Shown here: one piece after another, positions 47,200 through 55,715 of the stretch
Position numbering within the stretch: the first letter of the stretch is position 1
Layout: each line of letters begins with the position of its first letter
NCBI RefSeq assembly: GCF_003989795.1
Contig: NZ_RZHG01000021.1
Span: forward strand, 113,033 to 177,032
Source: Vreelandella andesensis
GTDB taxonomy: Bacteria > Pseudomonadota > Gammaproteobacteria > Pseudomonadales > Halomonadaceae
Length of the DNA: 64,000 nucleotides
Reading direction: 5' to 3'
Position numbers and translations under genes: made by a program
Notes under the pieces: model-generated
What the model saw: the letters and a program-made list of their open reading frames with translations, nothing else
The model's database searches: none
What the model was told of the DNA's origin: nothing

Positions 47200-48144
47200 A
47201 TGACGTTGCCAAGCCAAGACATCGCACCAAAAAAGTGCATGCAAGAGGCGTTTGATGCCGACGAGCATGCCCAAAATCTGACCCGCTGGCAGCAGCAGTA
47301 TGACCAACTTAGTGCCGGCCGTTTTTACGGGCGACTGGATGAGATTGAACTGCCTGCCATGCAGGTATTTAAAGAACATACCGGGCAAGCCTTGCGCCAA
47401 GACTGTCGAGTGTGGGCTGATTCTCTGTGGCTTGGCATTCCCACTCAAGCGCTAGGGTCGCGCATCAATGGGCAGGCGCTGGAAGCCCATGAAGTGATGT
47501 GCCAGCCAGGCGGCCACGATTTTGAGCTGGTAACGCCAGAGCCCTTTGATATTTATGGGTTAGTAATACGTATGCCGTTATTGCAAGCTACCGCCCAGCG
47601 ACAAGGAGTGATACTTGATAATGATTGGCACGGTTCACCGCGCCGCAGCGTTGCGCCTGAAACCCTTCGAGCGGTGTCGTTTTTACTTGAACGTTTACTC
47701 TCAAATCAGCAGGGCGCCATCGCTGAAAACGTGCATCAAGATATTTTGCTAACGGGGCTGCTTGAGGTGTTGAAAGCCAACCAGACAAGCCATGAGCTGC
47801 CACCCAGCTATACCCATCGAAAAGCCGTGGTTGACCGAGTAAAGCGCTATGTTGATGAACACCTGGAAGGCCCAGTGACCATGGAGACGCTGTGTGAATT
47901 GACCCATGTCAGCAGACGTACGCTGCAATACAGTTTTACGACTATCCTAGGTATTAGTCCGCTGCAGTTTCTTCGTTTAACCCGGCTTAACCGGGTGCGC
48001 CGCGCCCTGCGCAGTGCTGAGTCGCACCAGACGGTTACTGAAATTGCCACCTACTGGGGCTTTTGGCATTTAGGGCAATTTGCTCATGACTACAAGCGAC
48101 AGTTTGGCGAACGCCCTTCGCAGACGTTAAGCACAACTAATTAA
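47200..48144 (+). CDS. eutR: AraC-family ethanolamine operon regulator (EutR-like)
   Basis: A 314-residue regulator with an N-terminal sensor domain and a C-terminal AraC helix-turn-helix pair (VDRVKRYVDEHLEGPVTMETLCELTHVSRRTLQ and TEIATYWGFWHLGQFAHDYKRQFG). The GFWHLGQFAHDYK stretch and the divergent position next to eutB suggest EutR, which responds to ethanolamine and B12. ATG 47200 with AGGAG is the start. The shared sequence ATAGCGCT occurs at 47070-47077 and 47167-47174 in the upstream gap, a possible operator pair. Confidence 0.88.
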   Translation: MTLPSQDIAPKKCMQEAFDADEHAQNLTRWQQQYDQLSAGRFYGRLDEIELPAMQVFKEHTGQALRQDCRVWADSLWLGIPTQALGSRINGQALEAHEVMCQPGGHDFELVTPEPFDIYGLVIRMPLLQATAQRQGVILDNDWHGSPRRSVAPETLRAVSFLLERLLSNQQGAIAENVHQDILLTGLLEVLKANQTSHELPPSYTHRKAVVDRVKRYVDEHLEGPVTMETLCELTHVSRRTLQYSFTTILGISPLQFLRLTRLNRVRRALRSAESHQTVTEIATYWGFWHLGQFAHDYKRQFGERPSQTLSTTN

Positions 48145-48154
48145 TCGCGCAAAG

Positions 48155-48182
48155 TAGCCCTTTCGAATTAGCCCTTTCGAGG
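48155..48182 (+). repeat. Two-copy 14-bp tandem repeat before the methyltransferase gene
   Basis: tagccctttcgaat (48155-48168) is directly followed by tagccctttcgagg (48169-48182). The end of the second copy supplies the GAGG Shine-Dalgarno of the next gene. Confidence 0.75.
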
Positions 48183-48189
48183 TAAATCT

Positions 48190-48804
48190 ATGGTAAACAC
48201 CACCGCATGGAACCGCCTGCGTTATAGCATATATGCGCCAATATATGATCTGGTGGCGACTAATGCGTTTCGTAAACCCCGCAGGAATGCGCTTGGCCAA
48301 GTGGACTGGGAGCCCGGTATGCGTGTGCTGTTAGTAGGTGCAGGCACCGGCTTAGACTTGCCCTATTTGCCACGTGAACTGGAAATTCATTTGACCGACC
48401 TTACCCCCGCCATGGTGAAGCGAGCACGTGAACGTGCCGAACGTGGACAACGTGACGTGGTATGTCGTGTGATGGATGCTGCTGCATTGGACTATCCAGA
48501 TGAGCATTTTGACGTTGTCGTCATGCATCTCATTTTGGCGGTGATGCCCAACCCTGAACAAGGGCTCGCCGAAGCGTATCGCGTTCTTAAAAACGATGGC
48601 CAATTATGTGTTATGGATAAGTTTCAACCTGACACCCACACTGCCGGCCCTAGTCGGCGGGCACTAAATGCCATCACCTCATTGATCGCGACCGACATCA
48701 CCCGTCAAGCAACGCCTCTGTTGCAGCAGGCAGGCTTTAACATCCGCCGCGACGAACCCGTATTGATGAATGGCCTGTTTCGTGCATTTTTAGCGATAAA
48801 ATAG
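48190..48804 (+). CDS. Class I SAM-dependent methyltransferase
   Basis: A 204-residue methyltransferase with SAM motif I in VLLVGAGTGLDLPYLP, an acidic motif II in LTDLTPAMVKRA, and VVMHLILAVMPNPEQGLAEAYRVLKNDG in the later Rossmann strands. The overall look is that of the UbiE/phosphatidylethanolamine N-methyltransferase (PmtA) group. A lipid substrate would fit next to ethanolamine genes, but that is conjecture. GAGGT precedes the ATG at 48190. Confidence 0.82.
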   Translation: MVNTTAWNRLRYSIYAPIYDLVATNAFRKPRRNALGQVDWEPGMRVLLVGAGTGLDLPYLPRELEIHLTDLTPAMVKRARERAERGQRDVVCRVMDAAALDYPDEHFDVVVMHLILAVMPNPEQGLAEAYRVLKNDGQLCVMDKFQPDTHTAGPSRRALNAITSLIATDITRQATPLLQQAGFNIRRDEPVLMNGLFRAFLAIK

Positions 48805-48926
48805 CCTGAGTAACACACCTGCGCATTCTCTTATAACACCAATACAGTAGACATTTATCCGTCCAACACCTGTATAATAAACGACACTTTGTTACTTGCA
48901 CGCTTCCTCAACACGTAAGGTGCCTT

Positions 48927-49202
48927 ATGCCTAAAGCTGCCGTGAAACGCTTCCGTCGTTTACCCGAAGAAGAACAGTCCCGCGTCATCGAAATGGCTTG
49001 GGAAGATCGCACCCCGTTTGAAGCAATTGACACACTATTTGGCTTGGGGGAGCCAGACGTCATTGAGGTAATGCGTCACCAGCTCAAGCCCGCCTCATTT
49101 CGGCTATGGCGCAAGCGAGTCACTGGGCGCAACACCAAGCATAAGGCTCTTCGCTCACCCGATGTGATTCGCGGTTACTGCCCCACGCAATATAAGCGTT
49201 AG
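48927..49202 (+). CDS. TIGR03643-family small protein
   Basis: A 91-residue basic protein matching the TIGR03643 pattern: EEQSRVIEMAWEDRTPFEAI, EPDVIEVMRHQLKPASFRLWRKRVTGR and a C-terminal KHKALR. It looks like a small helix-turn-helix type DNA or RNA binder. Function is unknown. AAGGTG precedes the ATG. A TATAAT at 48873-48878 is a likely -10 element, with only a weak -35. Confidence 0.85.
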   Translation: MPKAAVKRFRRLPEEEQSRVIEMAWEDRTPFEAIDTLFGLGEPDVIEVMRHQLKPASFRLWRKRVTGRNTKHKALRSPDVIRGYCPTQYKR

Positions 49203-49269
49203 TCCCCACACGTAACGAAAAACGATAGATGGCTATTTTCTAACCGGGCCTTTTTAATCATCTCTTTAT

Positions 49270-49284
49270 TGTTATATTATTACA
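49270..49284 (+). promoter_or_regulatory. Zur box upstream of a COG0523 gene
   Basis: TGTTATATTATTACA differs at one position from the gammaproteobacterial Zur consensus core TGTTATA-N-TATAACA as I recall it. It lies 32 bp before the start of a zinc-metallochaperone GTPase. Repression by zinc-loaded Zur is inferred. Confidence 0.6.
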
Positions 49285-49315
49285 TAACATAGACCCGTTT
49301 AGAGATGACTCCGCA

Positions 49316-50542
49316 ATGACCACATTTTCTCCCCTGCCCGTAACGGTGCTCTCGGGCTTTCTTGGTGCCGGTAAAACCACCGTACTCAATCATATTTTGG
49401 CTAACCGCGAAGGTCGACGCGTGGCGGTAATTGTTAACGATATGAGCGAAGTGAATATCGATGGCGCCTTAGTGCGCGGCGGCCCAGGTGAATCAACATT
49501 AGATGGCGAGGTGGCGCTGAACCGCTCTGAAGAGCGTTTGGTCGAGATGAGCAATGGCTGCATCTGCTGCACCCTGCGTGAAGACCTGCTCGAAGAAGTG
49601 AGCCAGTTAGCCAGGGAAGGCAAGTTCGATTATTTAGTCATTGAGTCCACCGGTATATCTGAGCCACTCCCGGTGGCGGAAACGTTCACCTTTGAAGACG
49701 AAAGCGGCCAGAGCCTTTCCCACGTTGCGCGCCTTGATACGCTGGTCACCGTGGTTGATGGCGCCAACTTTCTTGAGCAGTATCGCGAAGCGCAGAGTCT
49801 CGCAGAAGCGGGTGAAAGCCTAAGTGAAGACGACGAGCGCAACGTTGCTGATCTGCTGGTCGATCAAATAGAGTTTTGCGATGTGCTGCTGATCAGTAAG
49901 ACCGATCTGATTAGCGAAAAAGAGCTGGACGCACTGAAAGCCATTCTACGCTCGCTGAACCGCGAGGCGGAGCTGGTGCCCATTACGCAAGGCGGCGTGC
50001 CATTAGAGAAAGTGCTAGATACGGGAAAATTCAACTTTGAGCGCGCCCAGCAAGCACCCGGCTGGTTAAAAGAAATGCGTGGCGAGCACGTGCCGGAAAC
50101 CGAAGAGTACGGTATTGGCAGCTTTGCTTACCACGCCCGCCGCCCCTTCCACCCGCAGAAATTCAACGACCTACTCAACGAAGAATGGTTTGGTAAAGGG
50201 CTGCTACGCTCGAAAGGCTTTTTCTGGCTCGCCACACGCCCGCGCTATGCAGGCCAATGGAGCCAAGCGGGCGGTATTGCCCATCACGGCCCAGCAGGCG
50301 TGTTCTGGAAAGCTATCCCCGAAGCTAACTGGCCGGAAGACCCTGAAACTCGCCAATTCATTATGGAAAAGTGGCAGGAGCCGTTTGGTGATATGCGCCA
50401 AGAGCTAGTGTTTATCGGCCAGAACTTAGACCAAGCGAACATGCGTGAGGCGTTAGACGCCTGCTTGCTAAGTGAAGCTGAACTACTAGAAGGCATGGAA
50501 GCATGGAAGCAGCTGCCCGATCCTTTCCCCGCTTGGGAGTAA
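49316..50542 (+). CDS. COG0523 G3E-family GTPase, zinc metallochaperone (ZigA/ZNG1-like)
   Basis: A 408-residue P-loop GTPase with Walker [12 protein letters not shown] at residue 12-22. The family metal-binding motif CxCC appears as C82, C84, C85 in [28 protein letters not shown] and the guanine-binding ISKTD follow. The C-terminal CobW_C domain runs from about residue 265. Members of this subgroup deliver zinc during starvation, and the Zur-like box in front supports that role. The gene converges with an ion channel gene 8 bp away. Confidence 0.93.
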   Translation: MTTFSPLPVTVLSGFLGAGKTTVLNHILANREGRRVAVIVNDMSEVNIDGALVRGGPGESTLDGEVALNRSEERLVEMSNGCICCTLREDLLEEVSQLAREGKFDYLVIESTGISEPLPVAETFTFEDESGQSLSHVARLDTLVTVVDGANFLEQYREAQSLAEAGESLSEDDERNVADLLVDQIEFCDVLLISKTDLISEKELDALKAILRSLNREAELVPITQGGVPLEKVLDTGKFNFERAQQAPGWLKEMRGEHVPETEEYGIGSFAYHARRPFHPQKFNDLLNEEWFGKGLLRSKGFFWLATRPRYAGQWSQAGGIAHHGPAGVFWKAIPEANWPEDPETRQFIMEKWQEPFGDMRQELVFIGQNLDQANMREALDACLLSEAELLEGMEAWKQLPDPFPAWE

Positions 50543-50550
50543 GCAATAAG

Positions 50551-50994
50551 CTATTTACCCCCCACTGCCCAGTGCTGCTGCATTTGCAGGAAGGTGAGCG
50601 ACGCCGACCAGGTAATCAGCATAAATCCGATCAGGCCTTCAGCGCTGAGTAGCAATCGGATACCACCCTCGGGGGTTAGGTCACCAAAACCGAGGGTGGT
50701 ATAGCTTGTTGCCGACACATAGATATAATCCCAAAGCGTCACCGCTTCGCTGCCCGAAAGCTGCCCCGTTTCAGGGAGGTATTGAAGACCCACCAGCGCG
50801 AGAGCAAACAGACAAATTTCGGCAACATGCGCTCCAAACAGCGAAAACATGAGTACTAAAAAACGCCATCTTAACGCTAGCGACCAGCACTCAAGTTTGC
50901 GGCTCACCCGAATGGCCACTTCAAAATGCACCAGCACACTGGCCAGTACCGCTATCGCCGTAATAATTACGACCGCCCCGCTTCCGCTTAGCAT
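50551..50994 (-). CDS. Small ion channel protein with K+ selectivity-type pore
   Basis: A 147-residue membrane protein. It has a first helix at residues 6-27, a second at about 45-72, a pore loop SYTTLGFGDLTPEGG with the K+ filter-type sequence TTLGFGD, and a final helix LLLSAEGLIGFMLITWSASL. This is the Ion_trans_2 pattern with an extra leading helix and no cytoplasmic ligand domain. A role in K+ flux fits with the Trk genes elsewhere in the window; gating is unknown. GGGAG precedes the ATG. Confidence 0.87.
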   Translation of the reverse strand: MLSGSGAVVIITAIAVLASVLVHFEVAIRVSRKLECWSLALRWRFLVLMFSLFGAHVAEICLFALALVGLQYLPETGQLSGSEAVTLWDYIYVSATSYTTLGFGDLTPEGGIRLLLSAEGLIGFMLITWSASLTFLQMQQHWAVGGK

Positions 50995-51071
50995 GGCTGC
51001 TCCCTGCTTTAATCTACTTGAAAGAGCTTAAGCGTAGTCAAGAACCGGCCTTCCGTGTCACAACAGTACTT

Positions 51072-53087
51072 TTAGCGTTCTAAATATCCCGCTACCCACT
51101 CGCGTACCTCGGGGTAAGAGCGCTGCTCAAATACCGCGAAACCATTAATGCTACGCGCCTTGAGTGGGGTAAAAATCGGCATGGTTAAGCCACATAAAAA
51201 GTGCGCCAGCCGCTGGGCATTGGGCGGCAGGCCTAGTTGCTCGGTATGGCGCTGTATAAACGGGGTCGCGTAGCGGATGAAGTCGTTATCCAATAGCGCG
51301 GACTGTGGCGGTGTATCCGGCAACCGAACCGGGTGGCCGTAACACACCGAGCAGTGACCGCATCGCCCTTGCTCGGGAAGTGATGGCGATTCAAACGTGT
51401 TATTGCTGAAAGTGTTATCACCAAAGTGCTCGGCTAACCGTCGGGTCAGACAGGTGTCCGATTCAAACAGCGCCAACATGGAACCCAGCCGTTCAATTTC
51501 AATTTGCTCCCGATTCAGGCACTCGTTATACAGCTGGCTCGCTAGCGCCTCGACCGAAAATCTCGGCTGACAAATGTCATACACGTCGGTCATGCGCTTG
51601 CCTTCCAGGGTCAGCCAGCCTTTATCCTGGAAGTACTCCAGCGCGGTAATCACGCGGGCCCGAGAAGCATCAATGCGCTGCGTTTGCCCTGCCTGATGCA
51701 GCCGTTCAAAATCAACCGTTCCCCAGGTGCGGGCAATAGCAATATTGTCGATCAACAATCGAACAAAGGCTGCCCTCTCGCCTTCAAAACGCCCCACCAG
51801 GGCAGTAGGTTCAACATGGTAGCGCAGCCGATACTCGGCTAAGAATGCAAAACGCGGCGCAATAATACCGTGCATTTCCAGCCGCACCAGCAGCGTTTTC
51901 AATGGTAGCAAGCGGATATTGATATCGCGGGAAAGCGTGTTGAGCAGCACTTCCCACTGGCGGTCTGGCGCTTGCCCGGCTGATGAGATTTCTTCCAGTA
52001 AACGCAAAATACCCGCATATTCAGGCGTGTCGCCGTAAACAAAGTTCTCCAGCACCCGCAGTCCGTCGCGTCCGGCAATCGTCAAACAGGTCGAGGGCAA
52101 CCCATCGCGCCCCGCCCGGCCAATTTCCTGGCTGTAATTCTCAATCGATTTAGGCAGATCAAAGTGCACAACGTTGCGGATATTGGCTTTATCAATGCCC
52201 ATGCCAAAGGCAATGGTGGCCACAATGCAGGGTGATTCGCCGCTCATAAACTGACGCTGAATCTCGTCGCGGCGGGCTGAATCCAGACCCGCGTGGTACG
52301 CCTGGGCAGCAATACCCTGAGCCGCCAGCGCGCTTGCCACCTGCTCAGCGGTTTGCTGCAAGGTGACGTAAATAATCGTGGGTGCTTCGTTGCCAGGCGG
52401 CATTTGTGGTTTAAGCCAATCAATCAACTGCTGCTGACGATTTTCCATGGCGGGCGCCACCAGAAGTGCCAGGTTAGCGCGGTAAAAGCCCGTGGTAATG
52501 ACATTTTCAGGCGCAATGGCAAACTTCTCTCGCATATCAGCAATCACCGCGGCAGTGGCCGTAGCGGTCAGCAGCAATACTTGGGGAATAGCGAAATCGC
52601 GTTGATAATCCGGCAGCTTGAGGTAATCGGGGCGGAAGTTATGCCCCCACTCAGAGAGACAATGCGCTTCATCAATGACCAGCAGCGATATCGGTACCTG
52701 GCGTAGAAAGTGCCGAAAACGCTCGTTCTTGAGCCGCTCTACCGACACCATCAGGATTTTCAACTCACCGCTTTTGGCGCGTTCCATCACATCACGGGTC
52801 GTATCGCGATCCTGGGTGGAATCAATACTGGCCGCCGCAACACCATGACGCGCCAGAAAAGCGAGTTGATCCTGCATCAGCGCCAGCAGCGGCGATACCA
52901 CCAGGATCAGGTGCGGAAGGTGAAGCGCTGGCAATTGATAACAGAGCGATTTCCCCGCGCCAGTGGCAAAAATCGCTGCGGTTGAGTGGCCGTCCAAGAC
53001 GCTGGATACCACCGCCTGCTGGCCGCCGCGAAAATCATCAAATCCGAACACTTCTTTAAGCGTTTGCTGCGGTGATAGCGAGGTCAT
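51072..53087 (-). CDS. recQ: RecQ-family ATP-dependent DNA helicase
   Basis: Superfamily 2 helicase of about 671 residues. Motifs: FRGGQQAV, Walker A ATGAGKSLCYQLP, DEAHCLSEWGHNFRPDY, LTATATAAV, IATIAFGMGIDKANIR and QEIGRAGRDG. A RecQ zinc-binding set follows, with CGHCSVC near residue 585. The C-terminus differs from E. coli RecQ, with no clear HRDC domain. ATG 53087 is favoured because AGGGA is correctly spaced; ATG 53093 and TTG 53108 are alternatives. Confidence 0.93.
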   Translation of the reverse strand: MTSLSPQQTLKEVFGFDDFRGGQQAVVSSVLDGHSTAAIFATGAGKSLCYQLPALHLPHLILVVSPLLALMQDQLAFLARHGVAAASIDSTQDRDTTRDVMERAKSGELKILMVSVERLKNERFRHFLRQVPISLLVIDEAHCLSEWGHNFRPDYLKLPDYQRDFAIPQVLLLTATATAAVIADMREKFAIAPENVITTGFYRANLALLVAPAMENRQQQLIDWLKPQMPPGNEAPTIIYVTLQQTAEQVASALAAQGIAAQAYHAGLDSARRDEIQRQFMSGESPCIVATIAFGMGIDKANIRNVVHFDLPKSIENYSQEIGRAGRDGLPSTCLTIAGRDGLRVLENFVYGDTPEYAGILRLLEEISSAGQAPDRQWEVLLNTLSRDINIRLLPLKTLLVRLEMHGIIAPRFAFLAEYRLRYHVEPTALVGRFEGERAAFVRLLIDNIAIARTWGTVDFERLHQAGQTQRIDASRARVITALEYFQDKGWLTLEGKRMTDVYDICQPRFSVEALASQLYNECLNREQIEIERLGSMLALFESDTCLTRRLAEHFGDNTFSNNTFESPSLPEQGRCGHCSVCYGHPVRLPDTPPQSALLDNDFIRYATPFIQRHTEQLGLPPNAQRLAHFLCGLTMPIFTPLKARSINGFAVFEQRSYPEVREWVAGYLER

Positions 53088-53127
53088 GGCCATTCCCTGG
53101 ATAGTCAAAAAACGAGCGTCAACATAC

Positions 53128-53177
53128 GTTAGCGGCTAACCTAACGCGTTCACATCGTTTTCTCCAATTAGCGCTAA
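53128..53177. promoter_or_regulatory. Two GTTAGC/GCTAAC palindromes upstream of recQ
   Basis: GTTAGC-G-GCTAAC (53128-53140) and TTAGCGCTAA (53168-53177) share the same half-site and lie 28 bp apart in the sulP-recQ gap. They may be operator sites for recQ. No known regulator is recognised. Confidence 0.3.
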
Positions 53178-53180
53178 CCA

Positions 53181-54920
53181 TTAAGTGCAGGGTTGTGGCT
53201 TTTCATTCTGTGTGGGAATAGCCAGCGCTTGCCAAGCTTCGAAGGTAGTGAAAAACACTTTCCCCGTTAGCTCGCGGTAAAGCGCTGTGTGGGTTAAGCG
53301 ATCCATCACTGGCCCTTTTACCTCCGCCAAATGCAGCATCGCGCCAGCATCTTTTAATCGCCCATTGATAGCTTCTAAGCTTTCAAGTGCGGACGCATCA
53401 ATCACGTTCACCGCTTGGCAAGTGAGTACAATATGTTTTAACGCGGGTGAACGAGCAGCCAACGCCATCACGGTATCTTCTAAGTAGCGAGCATTCGCAA
53501 AGTAAAGACTTTCATCAATGCGTAACATGGCCACGTGCTCATCAGTTTCAACATCATGTCGCTTCACATTGCGAAAGTGTTCAGTACCCGGCACCCGCCC
53601 TATCACGGCACTGTGGGGTTGGCTTGTACGGTAAAGGTGAAGCCCTAAGGAAAGCACTACGCCGCTGATAATGCCGACCTCCACACTGTGGAGCAGTGTC
53701 AGCAGTAAGGTCGCCACCATCGCCACACCGTCGCTGCGGGAGTACTGCCAAGTGCGCTTTACCGCTGGCAGATCAATCAATGTTCCCACGGCCACGATAA
53801 TGGTCGCGGCCAACGTCGCCGTCGGCAAAAATGCCAATAGCCCCGTGAGCAACAGGGTAGAAAGCACGATACCCAAGGCGGTAAATGCCCCAGCCAACGG
53901 CGTTGCCGCGCCCGCTTCAAAGTTGACTACCGAGCGTGAAAAACCACCAGAAACCGGCGAACCACCGCTGACACCAGCGCCCAAATTAGCCATCCCTAGA
54001 GCAATGAGTTCTTGATTAGGGTCGATGCGCTGACGTCGCTTAGCTGCTAGCGTTTGCGCCACGGATACCGACTCCACAAAGCCCACCAAACTAATCAATA
54101 ACGCCGCAGGCAACAGGCCAAGCCACAGCGACTGATCTAGGCTAGGCAGCGCAATAGCGGGCAAACCGCTGGGCACAAAGCCGACTAAGTCCACGCCACG
54201 CTGCCCAAGATTAAGTTGCCAAGCCAGTAAGGTAGTGACGACCACCGCTGAAATTGGCGCGGCTTTTACCATTAACCCGGAGGCACTGGCTGAGATGCCT
54301 ATGGCTGTCAGCCATGTGTGTAACCGCTTGCGGCAAACCAGCAGGTAGCCCCACACACCCACGCCAATCAACAGCGTAAGCAGGTTGACCTGTTGCCATT
54401 GGCTCAACAGCGCGCTCAGTAGTTCAATAACATTATGCCCTGCGGCCTCTACGCCAAAAATATGCTTGAGCTGACTGATGGCGATCAAAATGCCCGACGC
54501 GGTAATAAACCCTGAAATAACCGGATGGCTTAAAAAATTGACCAAAAAGCCCAGCCGCAGCACACCCATGGCAACCAATATAAGTCCTGAAAGCGCTGCC
54601 AACACTAACGCCGCCCCTATGTACTCGGGGCTGCCTGGGGTAGCAAAACCACTCAGGGCAGATGCCGTCATTAACGCCGCCACAGCCACAGGCCCGACCG
54701 CAAGGCTAGCGCTAGTACCAAAGATGGCATAAAGCACCAGCGGCAACATGCTGGCATACAGGCCCATTTCCGGCGGCAGCCCAGCCAGCAAAGCATAAGC
54801 CAGCGCCTGGGGCACCAGCATCAATGTGACGATAACGGCTGCCAACACATCTTTAGATAGCAAAGCCCGGTTATAGCGACGTAGCCAGCCAACCAAAGGC
54901 ACCCAACGCTCAATCATCAT
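53181..54920 (-). CDS. SulP/SLC26-family anion transporter with STAS domain
   Basis: A 579-residue transporter with 11-14 membrane segments, starting with the family signature LVPQALAYALLAGLPPEMGLYASMLP. A conserved ANLGAGVSGGSPVSGGFSRSVVNF segment and a C-terminal STAS domain from about residue 440 (VLTCQAVNVIDASALESLEAI) follow. Substrates of bacterial members include sulfate, bicarbonate and dicarboxylates. The TIGR01244 sulfur transferase 71 bp upstream on the same strand favours sulfur anions, by inference. Two adjacent ATGs (54920, 54917) are possible starts. Confidence 0.92.
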   Translation of the reverse strand: MMIERWVPLVGWLRRYNRALLSKDVLAAVIVTLMLVPQALAYALLAGLPPEMGLYASMLPLVLYAIFGTSASLAVGPVAVAALMTASALSGFATPGSPEYIGAALVLAALSGLILVAMGVLRLGFLVNFLSHPVISGFITASGILIAISQLKHIFGVEAAGHNVIELLSALLSQWQQVNLLTLLIGVGVWGYLLVCRKRLHTWLTAIGISASASGLMVKAAPISAVVVTTLLAWQLNLGQRGVDLVGFVPSGLPAIALPSLDQSLWLGLLPAALLISLVGFVESVSVAQTLAAKRRQRIDPNQELIALGMANLGAGVSGGSPVSGGFSRSVVNFEAGAATPLAGAFTALGIVLSTLLLTGLLAFLPTATLAATIIVAVGTLIDLPAVKRTWQYSRSDGVAMVATLLLTLLHSVEVGIISGVVLSLGLHLYRTSQPHSAVIGRVPGTEHFRNVKRHDVETDEHVAMLRIDESLYFANARYLEDTVMALAARSPALKHIVLTCQAVNVIDASALESLEAINGRLKDAGAMLHLAEVKGPVMDRLTHTALYRELTGKVFFTTFEAWQALAIPTQNEKPQPCT

Positions 54921-54991
54921 CTGGTCTACTCGTTATCATAGTGAAACTAATCACGGCCAATCACGCCGTAAACAATTAGCGGCATCACCAC

Positions 54992-55420
54992 CTATGCACT
55001 GTGATTTTCAAGACCTTGGCGGTGCTCTTCCAAATCAAAACCGGCTGCTTTGGCAGCGGAAAACAGTTCCGCCAGATCGCACTTTTCGTTGTGGCGCTTG
55101 GCATAAGCCCAAAGATGAGTGGCGCGCTTACCTGAGCGGCAAAACGCCAAAATTGGCCGAGGATGCTGCTGTAGCGCTGCGGCGAAGGCAGCCACGTCCG
55201 CGTGGCTATACTCACCGGGCGTGACTGGAATGTGCACCCAATGAAGCCCAAGTGCTTCTGCTTCGCGGCGGTAAGCATCTTCACCTGGAAACTCAGCGCT
55301 TTCGCCAGGTTTGCAGTTACAGATCACCGTTTTAAAGCCCCGAGCCTTTACTTGCTCAAGCCCTTCTACCGTGAGCTGCGAGGTAATATCAACGCCCTTT
55401 TCTAACGGCTGTGTTTGCAT
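54992..55420 (-). CDS. TIGR01244-family sulfur transferase / phosphatase-like protein (DUF442)
   Basis: A 142-residue protein with the dual-specificity phosphatase-like signature CRSGKRATHLW and the N-terminal DITSQLTVEGLEQVKARGFKTVICN. It corresponds to the domain fused to the persulfide dioxygenase in Blh/BigR-type systems. ATG 55420 with GAGGAG is the start. It precedes sulP on the same strand, and a palindrome lies upstream. A role in sulfide or persulfide handling is inferred. Confidence 0.87.
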   Translation of the reverse strand: MQTQPLEKGVDITSQLTVEGLEQVKARGFKTVICNCKPGESAEFPGEDAYRREAEALGLHWVHIPVTPGEYSHADVAAFAAALQQHPRPILAFCRSGKRATHLWAYAKRHNEKCDLAELFSAAKAAGFDLEEHRQGLENHSA

Positions 55421-55497
55421 GCTTTTCTCCTCGCGTTGTTTTACTGCCATGTTGCTTAGCAGCACGATGCCTAAATTTATCAATGGTTATAAACATA

Positions 55498-55517
55498 GCT
55501 TATTTTGGAATATAAGC
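55498..55517. promoter_or_regulatory. Near-perfect 20-bp palindrome upstream of the sulfur transferase gene
   Basis: GCTTAT-T-TT-GG-AA-T-ATAAGC: outer 6-bp arms are perfect and inner bases mostly symmetric. It is 78 bp upstream of the sulfur transferase start, in the 295-bp region divergent from the AraC gene. A candidate operator, regulator unknown. Confidence 0.45.
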
Positions 55518-55715
55518 AATAGCGCAAACGAAAAAGCCTGTTCCCTTGCACTAAAACGTCCGCTAGCTATGTTTCCAGCCATGTTTCTAGGGACGCAACC
55601 CACAGTGACTGAATTCAATAAATCTAACTTTTTCGGCTTACTTGCCTTCAACGTCCTTAATGTTTATTAATGAAGTCATACTTACAACTTTTACTCCCCA
55701 TTATGCTGACTTGCT

